From: RGIG8368 sp045540275
Lineage (GTDB): Bacteria; Verrucomicrobiota; Kiritimatiellia; RFP12; UBA1067
Assembly (NCBI GenBank): GCA_045540275.1
Contig: JAZQGX010000092.1
Span: 1 to 8,158, forward strand
Direction of reading: 5' to 3'
DNA length: 8,158 nucleotides
Shown: positions 1-7,682 of the stretch, in pieces
Numbering within the stretch: position 1 is the stretch's first letter
Layout of the letters: each line of letters starts with the position of its first letter
Notes under the pieces: model-generated
Told to the model about the DNA's origin: nothing
The model's input: the letters and a program-made list of their open reading frames with translations, nothing else
Databases searched by the model: none
Translations under genes and position numbers: made by a program

Positions 1-989
1 TGGCCTCCGACTTCGTACATGCAGTGCGCCTGGTCGCGGCACGACTCCTCGCACTGGCCGTTCGCGTAGATGTAGTAGCGCAGCTGGTCGTCGTAGCCCC
101 AGTCGGGCTCCGCGCCGAACGCGGGCGCCTTGGTGCGCTCGATGAAGAACGGCCCGTAGTTCGCGGGCCAGTCCGGCTTCCAGACGCCGCCCGAACAGTA
201 CGGCGCGTCGTCCTCGCGGTGCGGCAGGCCCACGAGGTTGTTCCAGACGCGGTCGTACATCTTCGCGTCGTCGAGGAAGATCGCGATGGCGAGCGCGCCG
301 TGCCAGGCCGTCAGCCCCTGGTTGCCCCAGCGCATCACGTCGCCGCCGCAGATGTGCGGCCAGAAGACGTCGCGCAGCATCTTGCCGAAGCGCGCCTGGT
401 CCTCGGCGCGCCAGCCCGGGTAGTCGCGCATCAGCTCGGCCGCCTCCACGAGCAGGTAGATCTTGCCGTTGTCGAGCGGGCCCGTCCCCGCCCAGCTCGT
501 GCCGGTCCAGTTCGAATTCTGCACGAGGAAGTCGCGGGCCTTGTCGGCGTAGGCGGTGTCGCCCGTCAGCTTCCACATGAGCGCGATGTCGTGCGCGCGC
601 CGGCCGTCGATGCCGATCGTCGCGTTGAAGCGGCCCGCGTCGATCTCGCCGCCGCGCGGGCGCGCCCACGCATTCGGATTGGCGTACGGCGAGAAGCGCA
701 GCGCCTCGAAGCCGCGCTTCCACGGCTCGCGGCCGGCCGCGACCATCGCCTTCATGCGGTCGATGTCGCCTTGCGTGTAGAAGATGCCGGGGTGGACGAA
801 CACCTTGCCGTCCGAGTTGCGCGCCTTCGGCGCCGGGGTCGCGGACGCCGCCGCCGCGCCGAGCGCGAGGCCGGCGAGAAGAAGAAAAACCGCGAGGCGG
901 GATAAACCCCGCCCGCGGCGGCGCAAGGGGAGAGAGAGGTACAAGAACCCCTGCGCCCGAAAGGATGGATGTGCGCGCGTGTCTCTCAT
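1..989 (-). CDS. Alginate-lyase-family polysaccharide lyase, secreted, 3' end outside window
   Basis: I read this by reverse translation; the frame stays open from 989 to the left edge, giving 329 codons. A basic stretch (PLRRRGRGLSRL, residues 21-32) precedes a hydrophobic run (AVFLLLAGLALG, 33-44) and an Ala-rich cleavage region near 45-51, so it should be exported. The mature start has the family-like phrase HPGIFYTQGDIDRMK (66-80). Helical segments follow with IDGRRAHDIALMWKLTGD, GKIYLLVEAAELM, WGNQGLTAWHGALAIAIFLD and finally GQCEESCRDQAHCMY (311-325). This order matches the alpha/alpha-toroid alginate lyase family (Pfam Alginate_lyase), which cleaves uronate-containing polysaccharides by beta-elimination. 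The RDQ segment near the edge is where I would expect catalytic residues. Substrate is unknown. ATG 989 lies 17 bases after the upstream stop but has no visible Shine-Dalgarno and gives a long n-region; TTG at 944 or 926 would give a more typical signal peptide. GC content is about 68%. Family call is fairly sure; exact activity is not. Confidence 0.72.
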   Translation of the reverse strand, partial: MRDTRAHPSFRAQGFLYLSLPLRRRGRGLSRLAVFLLLAGLALGAAAASATPAPKARNSDGKVFVHPGIFYTQGDIDRMKAMVAAGREPWKRGFEALRFSPYANPNAWARPRGGEIDAGRFNATIGIDGRRAHDIALMWKLTGDTAYADKARDFLVQNSNWTGTSWAGTGPLDNGKIYLLVEAAELMRDYPGWRAEDQARFGKMLRDVFWPHICGGDVMRWGNQGLTAWHGALAIAIFLDDAKMYDRVWNNLVGLPHREDDAPYCSGGVWKPDWPANYGPFFIERTKAPAFGAEPDWGYDDQLRYYIYANGQCEESCRDQAHCMYEVGG

Positions 990-1024
990 GCGGTGGCGCT
1001 CGCTGTTTATTCGCTCGCGCGCAC
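971..1024. repeat. Nine-base inverted repeat across the gene junction
   Basis: GTGCGCGCG at 971-979 and its exact complement CGCGCGCAC at 1016-1024 flank both the giant gene's TAA (1007-1009) and ATG 989 of the lyase. The 36-base spacer would be the loop. There is no U-run, and the arms are low-complexity CG repeats in GC-rich DNA, so chance is plausible. If it forms in RNA it would hide the lyase start. Confidence 0.25.
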
Positions 1025-4000
1025 GTCCGCGCGCAGACGGTTGAAGATTTTCGCGTTGGCGAATTCCAGCGGAACCGCCGGATCGTCGCTTGCAGCGCTC
1101 GTCGTCACTTCGTCAGAGGGGAAGTCGGCCTTGTCGCACGATTCCAGATAGTACGCGAGCTTCAGTCCGGGCACGCGGCGGAACGCGGAATCGTCGAACG
1201 TCAGCGTCGCCACGCCGTCGGCCACCGTCGCGCCCATCATCGGCTTCGTCGCGTTCGTATAGTCCTCTGCGCCCAGCATGTACGCCAGAATCCCCGTCAC
1301 GCCGTTGGCATTCACAGTGTTGACGCTTTCGGTCGCGCTGTTCACCGTCAGCCACGCGGCAAGATCGGCATCTCGGATTCCAATAGGCGTTTCCGCTGTC
1401 GCCTCATCAGTCGCCAGCGCATTGACTGATGTTTCAGCAACCTGCGCAGCAACGAGATTAACACCTGAATCTGTCTTTGACGCCGTCCAATACCAGCCTT
1501 CGCCGTTGCAGGCCGCGATACCCGTCTTCGCCTCATTCAGCACCGTCGCCATCGGCGAACCCGTCACGTTTCCTGAAAGTACCGTGCCAGCAGCCGCTTT
1601 GACCCGGTCCGCTTCATTCAGATACAGATAGACATTCTTTCCGAACTCTATATTAGCCGCCGTCAGCGAGTTGACGTCATAGACAGTATCCGCCTCGCTC
1701 GTTCTCGTCAGGCGATAGTACGCCCCATCTTCAAACTTAACGCTTGTCACGGTCTGGGCTGTCGTGCCGGACAATGTCGCACCCTTCTCGACAACCAGAC
1801 TGTCGATCTGATAGCCGGCATGGTCGTTTTTGTAGCTCTCCCATGCACTGTCGCTATGCGTCGGCGTGGCGAGAACCATTTCGCCCCCGGCAACCACCAT
1901 CTTGCGGATGCCGTAGCTCGCATTTGTCAGCTTGCCGGAACCAACCTTTTTGAGAGTCACGCCGCCAGGATTCGTTCCATCGTTCCAATTTTCCGTTCCG
2001 AAGAAGTAATTTCCGCCGAACTGCATATCCTGCCCAAGCGCGCCGACTTCGTTCGTCATGGTGCTGTTGGAGTTCTGGTGCCACAGCTTCTGGTTGCTGA
2101 GATTAAGTGAGCCGAACTTCAATGTTCCTTCTGTGAGGGTCGTCGTATACACATCGCAATAGATATCCCAAGTTGCCGCAGCAGAAGCCGCATTTGAACT
2201 TGTAAATTTGATATCTCCTTGGTCGTCTTTCAGAACCTTGCCGGCGTATTTCGAGTTGTCGCCTCCTAGGACAACATAATCGCGAAAGATCACATATCCA
2301 TTGCCTATGATAGGTGCGTTGATTGTAAGCGCCGTTTCGCTAGTGTCTCCCTCAAGCCAACTGTCGATTGTATTGGCATCGTTGACCTTTTCGATCTCGA
2401 TCGTCAGCGTATCGGGAATCGTCATTGCGACAGAGGGGATTATGCCTGCGTGGTGAAGCGCCACTGTTCCAGCACCCGTCATTGCCGCAGGACGCAGTGT
2501 CGGGTGGATAGTGCCGACGTTCGTGGACTTGACAAGGACTCTCACACCGGACGCAACGTCAATAGTTGACACGGTCTTGTCGCCGTTGATCAAAACCTGT
2601 ACATTTTTGTCAAATTTCACCGTCTGCCCCTTTTGGGGAACGCCAAACCGCCAGTTCGAGCTGTTCTCCCATGCGCCTTCACTATTCCCCGTCCATGTAT
2701 TGACCGACGAGTCAACCGGAGTCGCGAGAAGGCTGCTTCCTTCGCCTTTGGAAAACGTCCATTGCCATTTATAAGTGTCGCTGTATTTAACAGCGGTTTC
2801 GTCTCCGTTAAACGATGTCACTATCGTGACCGGCGTGTTTTCAACCGGGGAATCCACTTTCGTCATATCAACGGTCAATGCGCCCCCTTCTGCGATAGAG
2901 AGCTTTTCAATCGGCGTCCCATCGTACGGCAAAGTAACCGCGCCGCTCAAAATGACATCGCTGAATTTATTCATTGCCGAACCCGATATACTCGGTGCGC
3001 CGCCCTTCAATTCAAGAACTGCCTGTTCACCGCACGATATCATGGCTGCACCGGAAAGCGTGCCGCCGTTTTCAAACAGAAGTCTGCCGTTGATTGTTGT
3101 TGTACCTGTATCTACTTTCAACTGTGCGCCTGATTTTACGTTGACATCGCCATTGAGCACAACTGTGGATCGCAGAACGAGATAGTGCTGAACAACGACG
3201 GGGCCGTTGACTGTTATTGAATGGCCGGCTTCCGAAGTGTTGAGCCAGGAATCATTCCTGTTGCTCGTTCCACCATTGTTGCGGGTGTCTATTGTAATGG
3301 TTTCGGGTATTATAACATCCTGTGACGCAGCAGAAATGCCGCAACGCGTAAGAAGTAGCGTACCATTCCCTTCTATTCCTTCCGCCAACTGGTATGTTGG
3401 ATAATTTCCATCTACCGAGTGTAACTCGACCGTTGCCCCGTTAGTTATCTGAAGCTTTTTCCAAAATCCTTTTGAACTGTTATCGCTTCGGTTTGCAACC
3501 ACATCCTTGTCAAAGCAAACTGTCTGCGTGTTACCTGGAACACCGTATTCCCAATTGCCGGCATCTTCAAGGTTGCCTTCGCTTGTGCCGATCCATTTGT
3601 TCACGAGAATATCCGCAGTCTTAGACGTGACCGTCACGACACCATCATTTTCGGGCACCGTCACCGTCCAGTCGAATGGCTTGCCGGAAAGTGTAATCGA
3701 CGCCTGGGCGGTCGCTGAATCTGCCGATGTTATGGCGTTAAGCTCAAGACTCTGGCCTGCTGCAGTTATTTCTTCTGCTGTCATATCAATGACAAGCGTT
3801 CCGCCCGACACAACAACGCGTCGTCCCTCAGTTGATTTTGCCTCTGCCGCCGTCATTTTCAATAGACCGCCCGACAGCATAATCGGTCTATTTTCAACCG
3901 TTGCATGCAACGTCGAATAGACATAGTCACCCCCTGCGACTTCAAGCGCAGGAACGGAATAGTTCAAATTGGCAACCGCTCCGCCTTTAAGCACCAGCGA

Positions 4001-7000
4001 CGCATTATCGCCAAATGTCACAGGAGCATTGGCAAAATCGAATGTCGCGCCGTCTAGAATTGTCGCCGCGCCGTTTATTGTGATCGACGAATTTGCATCT
4101 CTCAAATAGACGCTCTTAGAAACAGCACCAGAACCGACAATAATATTGCCGACTACAGTCCGAGCATACATTTCCACTTCGCCATTCGATACGTCGATAT
4201 CACCGTTGAAAACGATGCTTCCTCTATTTTTTGGATAAATCCACAAATGGCTGTTGTTCCTCTTCTCGCACACAATCGTTATTGTAGAGGCAACGGTCAT
4301 TGAATCGTCGCCCACGTTCGCGTAGCCTGTCGAATCAGGCTGAACGATTGTGCCGACTCCGGTAATGCGGCGAACTTTTACTTCGGGGGCTCCTGTGTTG
4401 CGTTCGATATTGAGCGTTCCGTGGCGAACAACTAAATCACCATAGCTCATGACATTGACGCTCCAAAGGAAAATCCTAGCATCACCTGGAATAACGGCTA
4501 TATCATAGCTACTGCCTTGAGCGGATCCAGACGGCATGCCGTCTGACCAATGGGTATTGTTGTCAATATGATACTCTTCAGGCATGTCTTCGCCCGTATA
4601 CAATCCACCGTTCCACGTAGTGATTTTGCGGGTGCTGTTTTTATGCGAAATGTCGGTAATTTCAGCCTTAACCGTGCCGTTGTCTTCGTTAAGTGTATAC
4701 GAAACGACCGGACCTGTCAGGAAGACGGTCGTATCAAGCGAATCTTTGTCGCCATCCTCGAACGTTAAATTCGTTGCCGTGAATAGATTAATCTCGTTGC
4801 TTCCCTCTTCGGCAGAAAGTGTATTGGAAACAGCTGAAAGATCAACGGCCACCACGCCTTTTTTGCCTATTGTCAACGCGCCGACAGAAGCCCCGGCAGG
4901 CAAGATGAACGCGCCTTCATCTACCGTCACCCCGCATCCGACCGAACTTCCTTTGAAGTTGACAATGCCAGCCCCTTTCTTTGTAAGAACGCCCGCTCCC
5001 GTCACCGCGCCATCAAAGGAAATCTTTTTGCCAAGATCATCTATCGCGCCGCATGTGGAATCAATCACCAGCTTTGTGAATGTGTACGATGCGCCCGAGC
5101 AAGAAAGCGTCGCACCACTAGTCAATTTCATTGCTGGATGCGCACTTGAAATCGTGGCATTCTTGCCGAACACTGCAATGTCGAAGCTGCCAGGCGCTCC
5201 GCCCTGCCACTGCGTATTGTCGGTATAATCAACCGTGCCGGTTCCGATCCACTCAACCTCGCGCGGCGCTGCAGTAAGTACTCCGTTCGTATCCGCTACC
5301 GTTGCCATGCGAACGCCGCCTACCGAGATGTAGATATGATTGGCGATTGTCTCGTTTTCAGGATATGTGACCGTTCCAATTGAACCAACACTTGCCGTCT
5401 CGCCTGCCGTGTAGGTCGAAAGCGTGTATACGATCTTCCCGTTGTCCCTGAACTCGACATCGCCAAGCGGCGTACCCTGCGGCACAACGAGCGTCGTATC
5501 ACCGCTTATGATCAGCTTCATGTTCGTCGTGTACCAAGACGGAAGCGAGACATCGCCACCAGAGGCAAGCTCGACAGGCACTGTTACAGCGTAAAAAGTT
5601 TTGTCTGAAGCCTTGTATCGCAACGCATACGGGACAACCGCACCATCCACATTGAAATACCCTGTTACGTCTGTCTCGCCAGAAGCGATATCCGATCCAT
5701 TGATTTGCAGACTGGAAACCTCAAAAAGAGCCTGTTCGCTAGATGAACTGAAATCCAAGGTGATACCGGTAAGTGTCATGACTGCACCATTCTCAATCCG
5801 GAAATTCTTGTCGGAAAGAGTGGCCGCTTGATCAGCATCCATTGTCGCATTAATTCCTGATGCCAGAAAAATGGCACCGCTTGACAATGTCTGGTTGCCC
5901 GGCGTTGTAACTGCACCTACATTTTCGTCCTCAGATGAGATTTTAAGTTCTCCGAAAAACCCTCCCGTAAATGTAAGTGTGCCGGCACCTTTCTTGACCA
6001 GGCTGCCCATTCCCGAAATTGGAATGTTGACAATCAGATCGCGCCCTGATGTGTCAATTGCGGACTCGGTGTCCGCGATCAGCGTGCCCGATAGATCAAA
6101 GCCCGACTGTCGCCATATTATCCACTTCTCTGTTGCATTTGCGGTAGCTTTCAATGTGCCGCCGCCGAACTTAACGACCGCCTTGCCGTTTCCCTTTTCT
6201 CGACGGAGCTGTTGAGTCGTTAGTGTGCCGCCGTTGAGGTTTAAAGTCAGAACCGAATCGTTGTTGCTATCCTCTTGCGAAAATATCACCATCGCGCCAG
6301 AGTTGTCTACGACAGCATTATCGTCAATTGTCAATGTTGCGTCAGCTCTGCTCTTTGCATCGACATTACGCTCTCCAATGTATATATTCGCATTTGAGGA
6401 AAGCTTACCCGTCCCGTGAACTTTGACCTCCGCCTTGGACGAGTCTCCGCCGCGCGAAGCTATTGTAATGTGGGTGTTGTTACCATTGTGCGTGACCTCT
6501 CCGCCGGAAATATCAAGAAGTGCATTGTATTTTCTCTCGCCGATTCCTATGACAAGCCAATCATTCACACTGACTTTTCCACCCGTGACATACATTTTAG
6601 CATCCGTTCCAGTCCCTACACCTATCTGTAGCTGTCCTTGAAGGGCAACTGACGCGTTGTCCTGAATATTGAAGGTTCCCTTGGAGCTGGAACCATGGGC
6701 AACGTACATAGTCCAGGCGTTGAAAACACCGTTCTCCTTCACCGTAAGTTCACCGGCGGAGCTGCTGCCACGCCCGACCGAGATGTCGTTGGGCGATGTG
6801 TATTTGCCTGTTTTGCTCACGGTCAGCTTCCCTTTTGAATTGGACCCATTGGCTAGCATCATGGCAAGCCACTTGTCACCGCCATTTGCCGAGCCATGGG
6901 AAGTCACGGTACCTCCTTTGATGTTGACGGTGACATCGGAACCATCGTTCCTGCCGAGATCCATTGCGCCGTTGTTGGGATTGGAGGCCCAGTTGTCCTC

Positions 7001-7402
7001 AGCCGTGACAAATTCACCGCCAGTAATGGTGAACGTACTCGCTCCGTTCATTACGAACCAGAACTTAGTTCCGACATGGCCGCCGTTTATCGTCAGATTT
7101 CCCCCGTTGATGAACAGGTCGTTGCAGAAGCGGTATTTTCCGCTGTTGATGTCCCAATATCCTTCGCTAAGAGCCATATTGCCGCTCGGTACTGTCAGTC
7201 CCTTGTCATTGTCAGCGGCGGTAAAGACAACGGCATTCTCGGCAGTCTCACCGCCAGTTACAGTGGACGCACCTGTAGCGGACGCAGCCTCCTCAAAGTG
7301 CTGGCTCAGGTTATAACTTTCCGCGTTTGCCGCAAATACGCAAAAAACGATCATTGCTGTTGCGATTGAACGAGCTATGGCCGGATGTGCTCTTAGTTGC
7401 AT
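1007..7402 (-). CDS. Giant secreted beta-strand-repeat (autotransporter-associated repeat) protein, 2131 aa
   Basis: The start at 7402 is chosen because AAAGGAGG lies 7 bases upstream and a signal peptide follows at once (basic n-region, hydrophobic SIATAMIVFCVFA, cleavage ANA|ES after residue 27). In order: a beta-solenoid with Gly/Ser-rich rungs (about 100-425); autotransporter-associated strand motifs at about 465-480 (GSLVKKGAGTLTFTGG), 800-835 (GVLTKKGAGIVNFKG) and 1811-1845 (GVTLKKVGSGKL); four modules opening with Trp 718, 930, 1270 and 1570; and a C-terminal domain (1998-2131). There is no aromatic-ended beta-barrel, LPxTG, PEP-CTERM or dockerin, so it is not a classical type V autotransporter. 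The mature chain is rich in Thr, Ser, Gly, Asn and Val with few Cys, which suits an extracellular fibre. Function is unknown; adhesion, surface layer or polysaccharide binding are possible. Body GC is about 50% against about 70% in the neighbours. The frame runs upstream to ATG 7699, but that start would bury the signal peptide. Confidence 0.85.
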   Translation of the reverse strand: MQLRAHPAIARSIATAMIVFCVFAANAESYNLSQHFEEAASATGASTVTGGETAENAVVFTAADNDKGLTVPSGNMALSEGYWDINSGKYRFCNDLFINGGNLTINGGHVGTKFWFVMNGASTFTITGGEFVTAEDNWASNPNNGAMDLGRNDGSDVTVNIKGGTVTSHGSANGGDKWLAMMLANGSNSKGKLTVSKTGKYTSPNDISVGRGSSSAGELTVKENGVFNAWTMYVAHGSSSKGTFNIQDNASVALQGQLQIGVGTGTDAKMYVTGGKVSVNDWLVIGIGERKYNALLDISGGEVTHNGNNTHITIASRGGDSSKAEVKVHGTGKLSSNANIYIGERNVDAKSRADATLTIDDNAVVDNSGAMVIFSQEDSNNDSVLTLNLNGGTLTTQQLRREKGNGKAVVKFGGGTLKATANATEKWIIWRQSGFDLSGTLIADTESAIDTSGRDLIVNIPISGMGSLVKKGAGTLTFTGGFFGELKISSEDENVGAVTTPGNQTLSSGAIFLASGINATMDADQAATLSDKNFRIENGAVMTLTGITLDFSSSSEQALFEVSSLQINGSDIASGETDVTGYFNVDGAVVPYALRYKASDKTFYAVTVPVELASGGDVSLPSWYTTNMKLIISGDTTLVVPQGTPLGDVEFRDNGKIVYTLSTYTAGETASVGSIGTVTYPENETIANHIYISVGGVRMATVADTNGVLTAAPREVEWIGTGTVDYTDNTQWQGGAPGSFDIAVFGKNATISSAHPAMKLTSGATLSCSGASYTFTKLVIDSTCGAIDDLGKKISFDGAVTGAGVLTKKGAGIVNFKGSSVGCGVTVDEGAFILPAGASVGALTIGKKGVVAVDLSAVSNTLSAEEGSNEINLFTATNLTFEDGDKDSLDTTVFLTGPVVSYTLNEDNGTVKAEITDISHKNSTRKITTWNGGLYTGEDMPEEYHIDNNTHWSDGMPSGSAQGSSYDIAVIPGDARIFLWSVNVMSYGDLVVRHGTLNIERNTGAPEVKVRRITGVGTIVQPDSTGYANVGDDSMTVASTITIVCEKRNNSHLWIYPKNRGSIVFNGDIDVSNGEVEMYARTVVGNIIVGSGAVSKSVYLRDANSSITINGAATILDGATFDFANAPVTFGDNASLVLKGGAVANLNYSVPALEVAGGDYVYSTLHATVENRPIMLSGGLLKMTAAEAKSTEGRRVVVSGGTLVIDMTAEEITAAGQSLELNAITSADSATAQASITLSGKPFDWTVTVPENDGVVTVTSKTADILVNKWIGTSEGNLEDAGNWEYGVPGNTQTVCFDKDVVANRSDNSSKGFWKKLQITNGATVELHSVDGNYPTYQLAEGIEGNGTLLLTRCGISAASQDVIIPETITIDTRNNGGTSNRNDSWLNTSEAGHSITVNGPVVVQHYLVLRSTVVLNGDVNVKSGAQLKVDTGTTTINGRLLFENGGTLSGAAMISCGEQAVLELKGGAPSISGSAMNKFSDVILSGAVTLPYDGTPIEKLSIAEGGALTVDMTKVDSPVENTPVTIVTSFNGDETAVKYSDTYKWQWTFSKGEGSSLLATPVDSSVNTWTGNSEGAWENSSNWRFGVPQKGQTVKFDKNVQVLINGDKTVSTIDVASGVRVLVKSTNVGTIHPTLRPAAMTGAGTVALHHAGIIPSVAMTIPDTLTIEIEKVNDANTIDSWLEGDTSETALTINAPIIGNGYVIFRDYVVLGGDNSKYAGKVLKDDQGDIKFTSSNAASAAATWDIYCDVYTTTLTEGTLKFGSLNLSNQKLWHQNSNSTMTNEVGALGQDMQFGGNYFFGTENWNDGTNPGGVTLKKVGSGKLTNASYGIRKMVVAGGEMVLATPTHSDSAWESYKNDHAGYQIDSLVVEKGATLSGTTAQTVTSVKFEDGAYYRLTRTSEADTVYDVNSLTAANIEFGKNVYLYLNEADRVKAAAGTVLSGNVTGSPMATVLNEAKTGIAACNGEGWYWTASKTDSGVNLVAAQVAETSVNALATDEATAETPIGIRDADLAAWLTVNSATESVNTVNANGVTGILAYMLGAEDYTNATKPMMGATVADGVATLTFDDSAFRRVPGLKLAYYLESCDKADFPSDEVTTSAASDDPAVPLEFANAKIFNRLRADVRASE
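1010..1411 (-). other. C-terminal domain of the giant protein (residues 1998-2131)
   Basis: This segment lacks the Gly/Asn-rich repeat character. It includes the segments GIRDADLAAWLTV, GVTGILAYMLGAEDY and ADGVATLTFDDSAF, then VPGLKLAYYLESCDKADFP, and a charged tail ending RLRADVRASE. The pattern (a helix-like 'AYMLGA' followed by a small beta-sandwich that seems to score a 'YxLE' strand) resembles C-terminal modules I associate with very large secreted PVC proteins, but I cannot name the family. Its DNA is about 60-68% GC, against about 50% upstream, so it matches the neighbouring genes. A role in secretion, anchoring or folding is a guess. Confidence 0.45.
1412..5251 (-). repeat. Four diverged W-x-G modules of the giant protein
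   Basis: Four tandem modules start at Trp 718 (base 5251), 930 (4615), 1270 (3595) and 1570 (2695), with lengths of about 212, 340, 300 and 428 residues. Openers are WIGTGTVDYTDNTQWQGGAPG, WNGGLYTG...THWSDGMP, WIGTSEGNLEDAGNWEYGVPG and WTGNSEGAWENSSNWRFGVPQ. Modules 3 and 4 then share QTVCFDKDV / QTVKFDKNV. Modules 2-4 share a GxGT strand followed by TITI or IPxTLTI, and a Trp (LWIYP, DSWLN, DSWLE) before an NG/NA-x-I segment. Each module closes with a strand pair such as WTVTVPENDGVVTV, WQWTFSKGEGSSLLA or WYWTASKTDSGVNLVA. The order is seen directly; common descent by tandem duplication is inference. Confidence 0.65.
6128..7105 (-). repeat. Solenoid repeat tract in the giant protein, about 26 residues per rung
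   Basis: This stretch codes for residues 100-425 of the giant protein. Three rungs are in exact 26-residue register: NGSNSKGKLTV at 185, RGSSSAGELTV at 211 and HGSSSKGTFNI at 237. The next pair, YVTGG (271-275) and DISGG (297-301), is again 26 apart. Outside this core the rungs are looser (INGG, ITGG, IKGG, VHGTG), each ending a short strand with a Gly turn. Strand-turn rungs of this length are typical of right-handed parallel beta-helices. The repeat is at protein level; I see no long nucleotide identity between rungs, so the duplication is old. Confidence 0.7.
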
Positions 7403-7409
7403 ATTGCTA

Positions 7410-7417
7410 CCTCCTTT
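7410..7417 (-). promoter_or_regulatory. Strong ribosome binding site deciding the start at 7402
   Basis: On the minus strand this reads AAAGGAGG, a near-perfect anti-16S match, with 7 bases before ATG 7402. The signal peptide begins immediately at that ATG, which makes it the best start for the giant protein. Confidence 0.8.
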
Positions 7418-7446
7418 ATTATACTTCCTCTTTTCCATACATTTTA

Positions 7447-7454
7447 CCACCTTT
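7447..7454 (-). promoter_or_regulatory. Second Shine-Dalgarno-like site for an in-frame ATG at 7438
   Basis: The minus strand reads AAAGGTGG, 8 bases before ATG 7438. That ATG is in frame with 7402 and would add MEKRKYNKGGSN to the n-region of the signal peptide. A longer basic n-region is still compatible with export, so this start cannot be excluded. The codons for the extra residues contain the Shine-Dalgarno of the 7402 start. Confidence 0.4.
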
Positions 7455-7626
7455 CTCCCGTCTCGCGACATCCCCCATTTGGGCGCAGTGTTTTGGACGC
7501 CTTCGGGTAATTCGGATTCTAGGGGGCTCCGCCGCTCCGCGGGGTTTGAGGTATCGCGTGTGTATCCTTCAGCGATGTAGATGTTGCCCGTTGTACGAAG
7601 AATGCCCGTGCCGACCCTCCCCCGAT

Positions 7627-7682
7627 TTTGCACATTTTGAGGAACGCATGCAGAGGAAGCCGCCGGGCGGCGGAAGTGCAAA
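7627..7682 (-). repeat. Nested inverted repeats in the leader
   Basis: An outer pair, TTTGCAC at 7627-7633 and GTGCAAA at 7676-7682, encloses a compact palindrome, GCCGCCGGGCGGC at 7659-7671, with 6-base arms round one central base. In RNA the inner part can form a GC stem of at least four pairs. No U-run follows on the minus strand, so it does not look like an intrinsic terminator. The arms are short and could be chance. Confidence 0.3.

Noticed and set aside
24..905. Open plus-strand frame of 293 codons
   Set aside because: It is codon-aligned with the minus-strand lyase and rich in Arg, Ala and Val, as expected for the complement of a GC-rich gene. The minus-strand reading shows a signal peptide and family motifs.
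1007..1411. Beta-barrel translocator at the C-terminus of the giant protein
   Set aside because: Only about 134 residues remain, without alternating amphipathic strands or a terminal aromatic residue; the end is RASE.
4584..7316. Long plus-strand frames opposite the giant gene (for example 4584-5228, 5871-6215 and 6669-7316)
   Set aside because: They are low-complexity Ser/Pro/Thr products that mirror the Gly/Thr/Asn-rich repeats; none has a plausible start or family motif.
7418..7423. TATAAT on the minus strand as a -10 box
   Set aside because: It lies one base from the Shine-Dalgarno, so transcription would begin inside or after the ribosome site. It has no suitable -35 and is probably a by-product of an AT-rich stretch.
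7659..7671. GC palindrome as a transcription terminator
   Set aside because: No U-run follows on either strand, and a frame and ribosome sites continue downstream.
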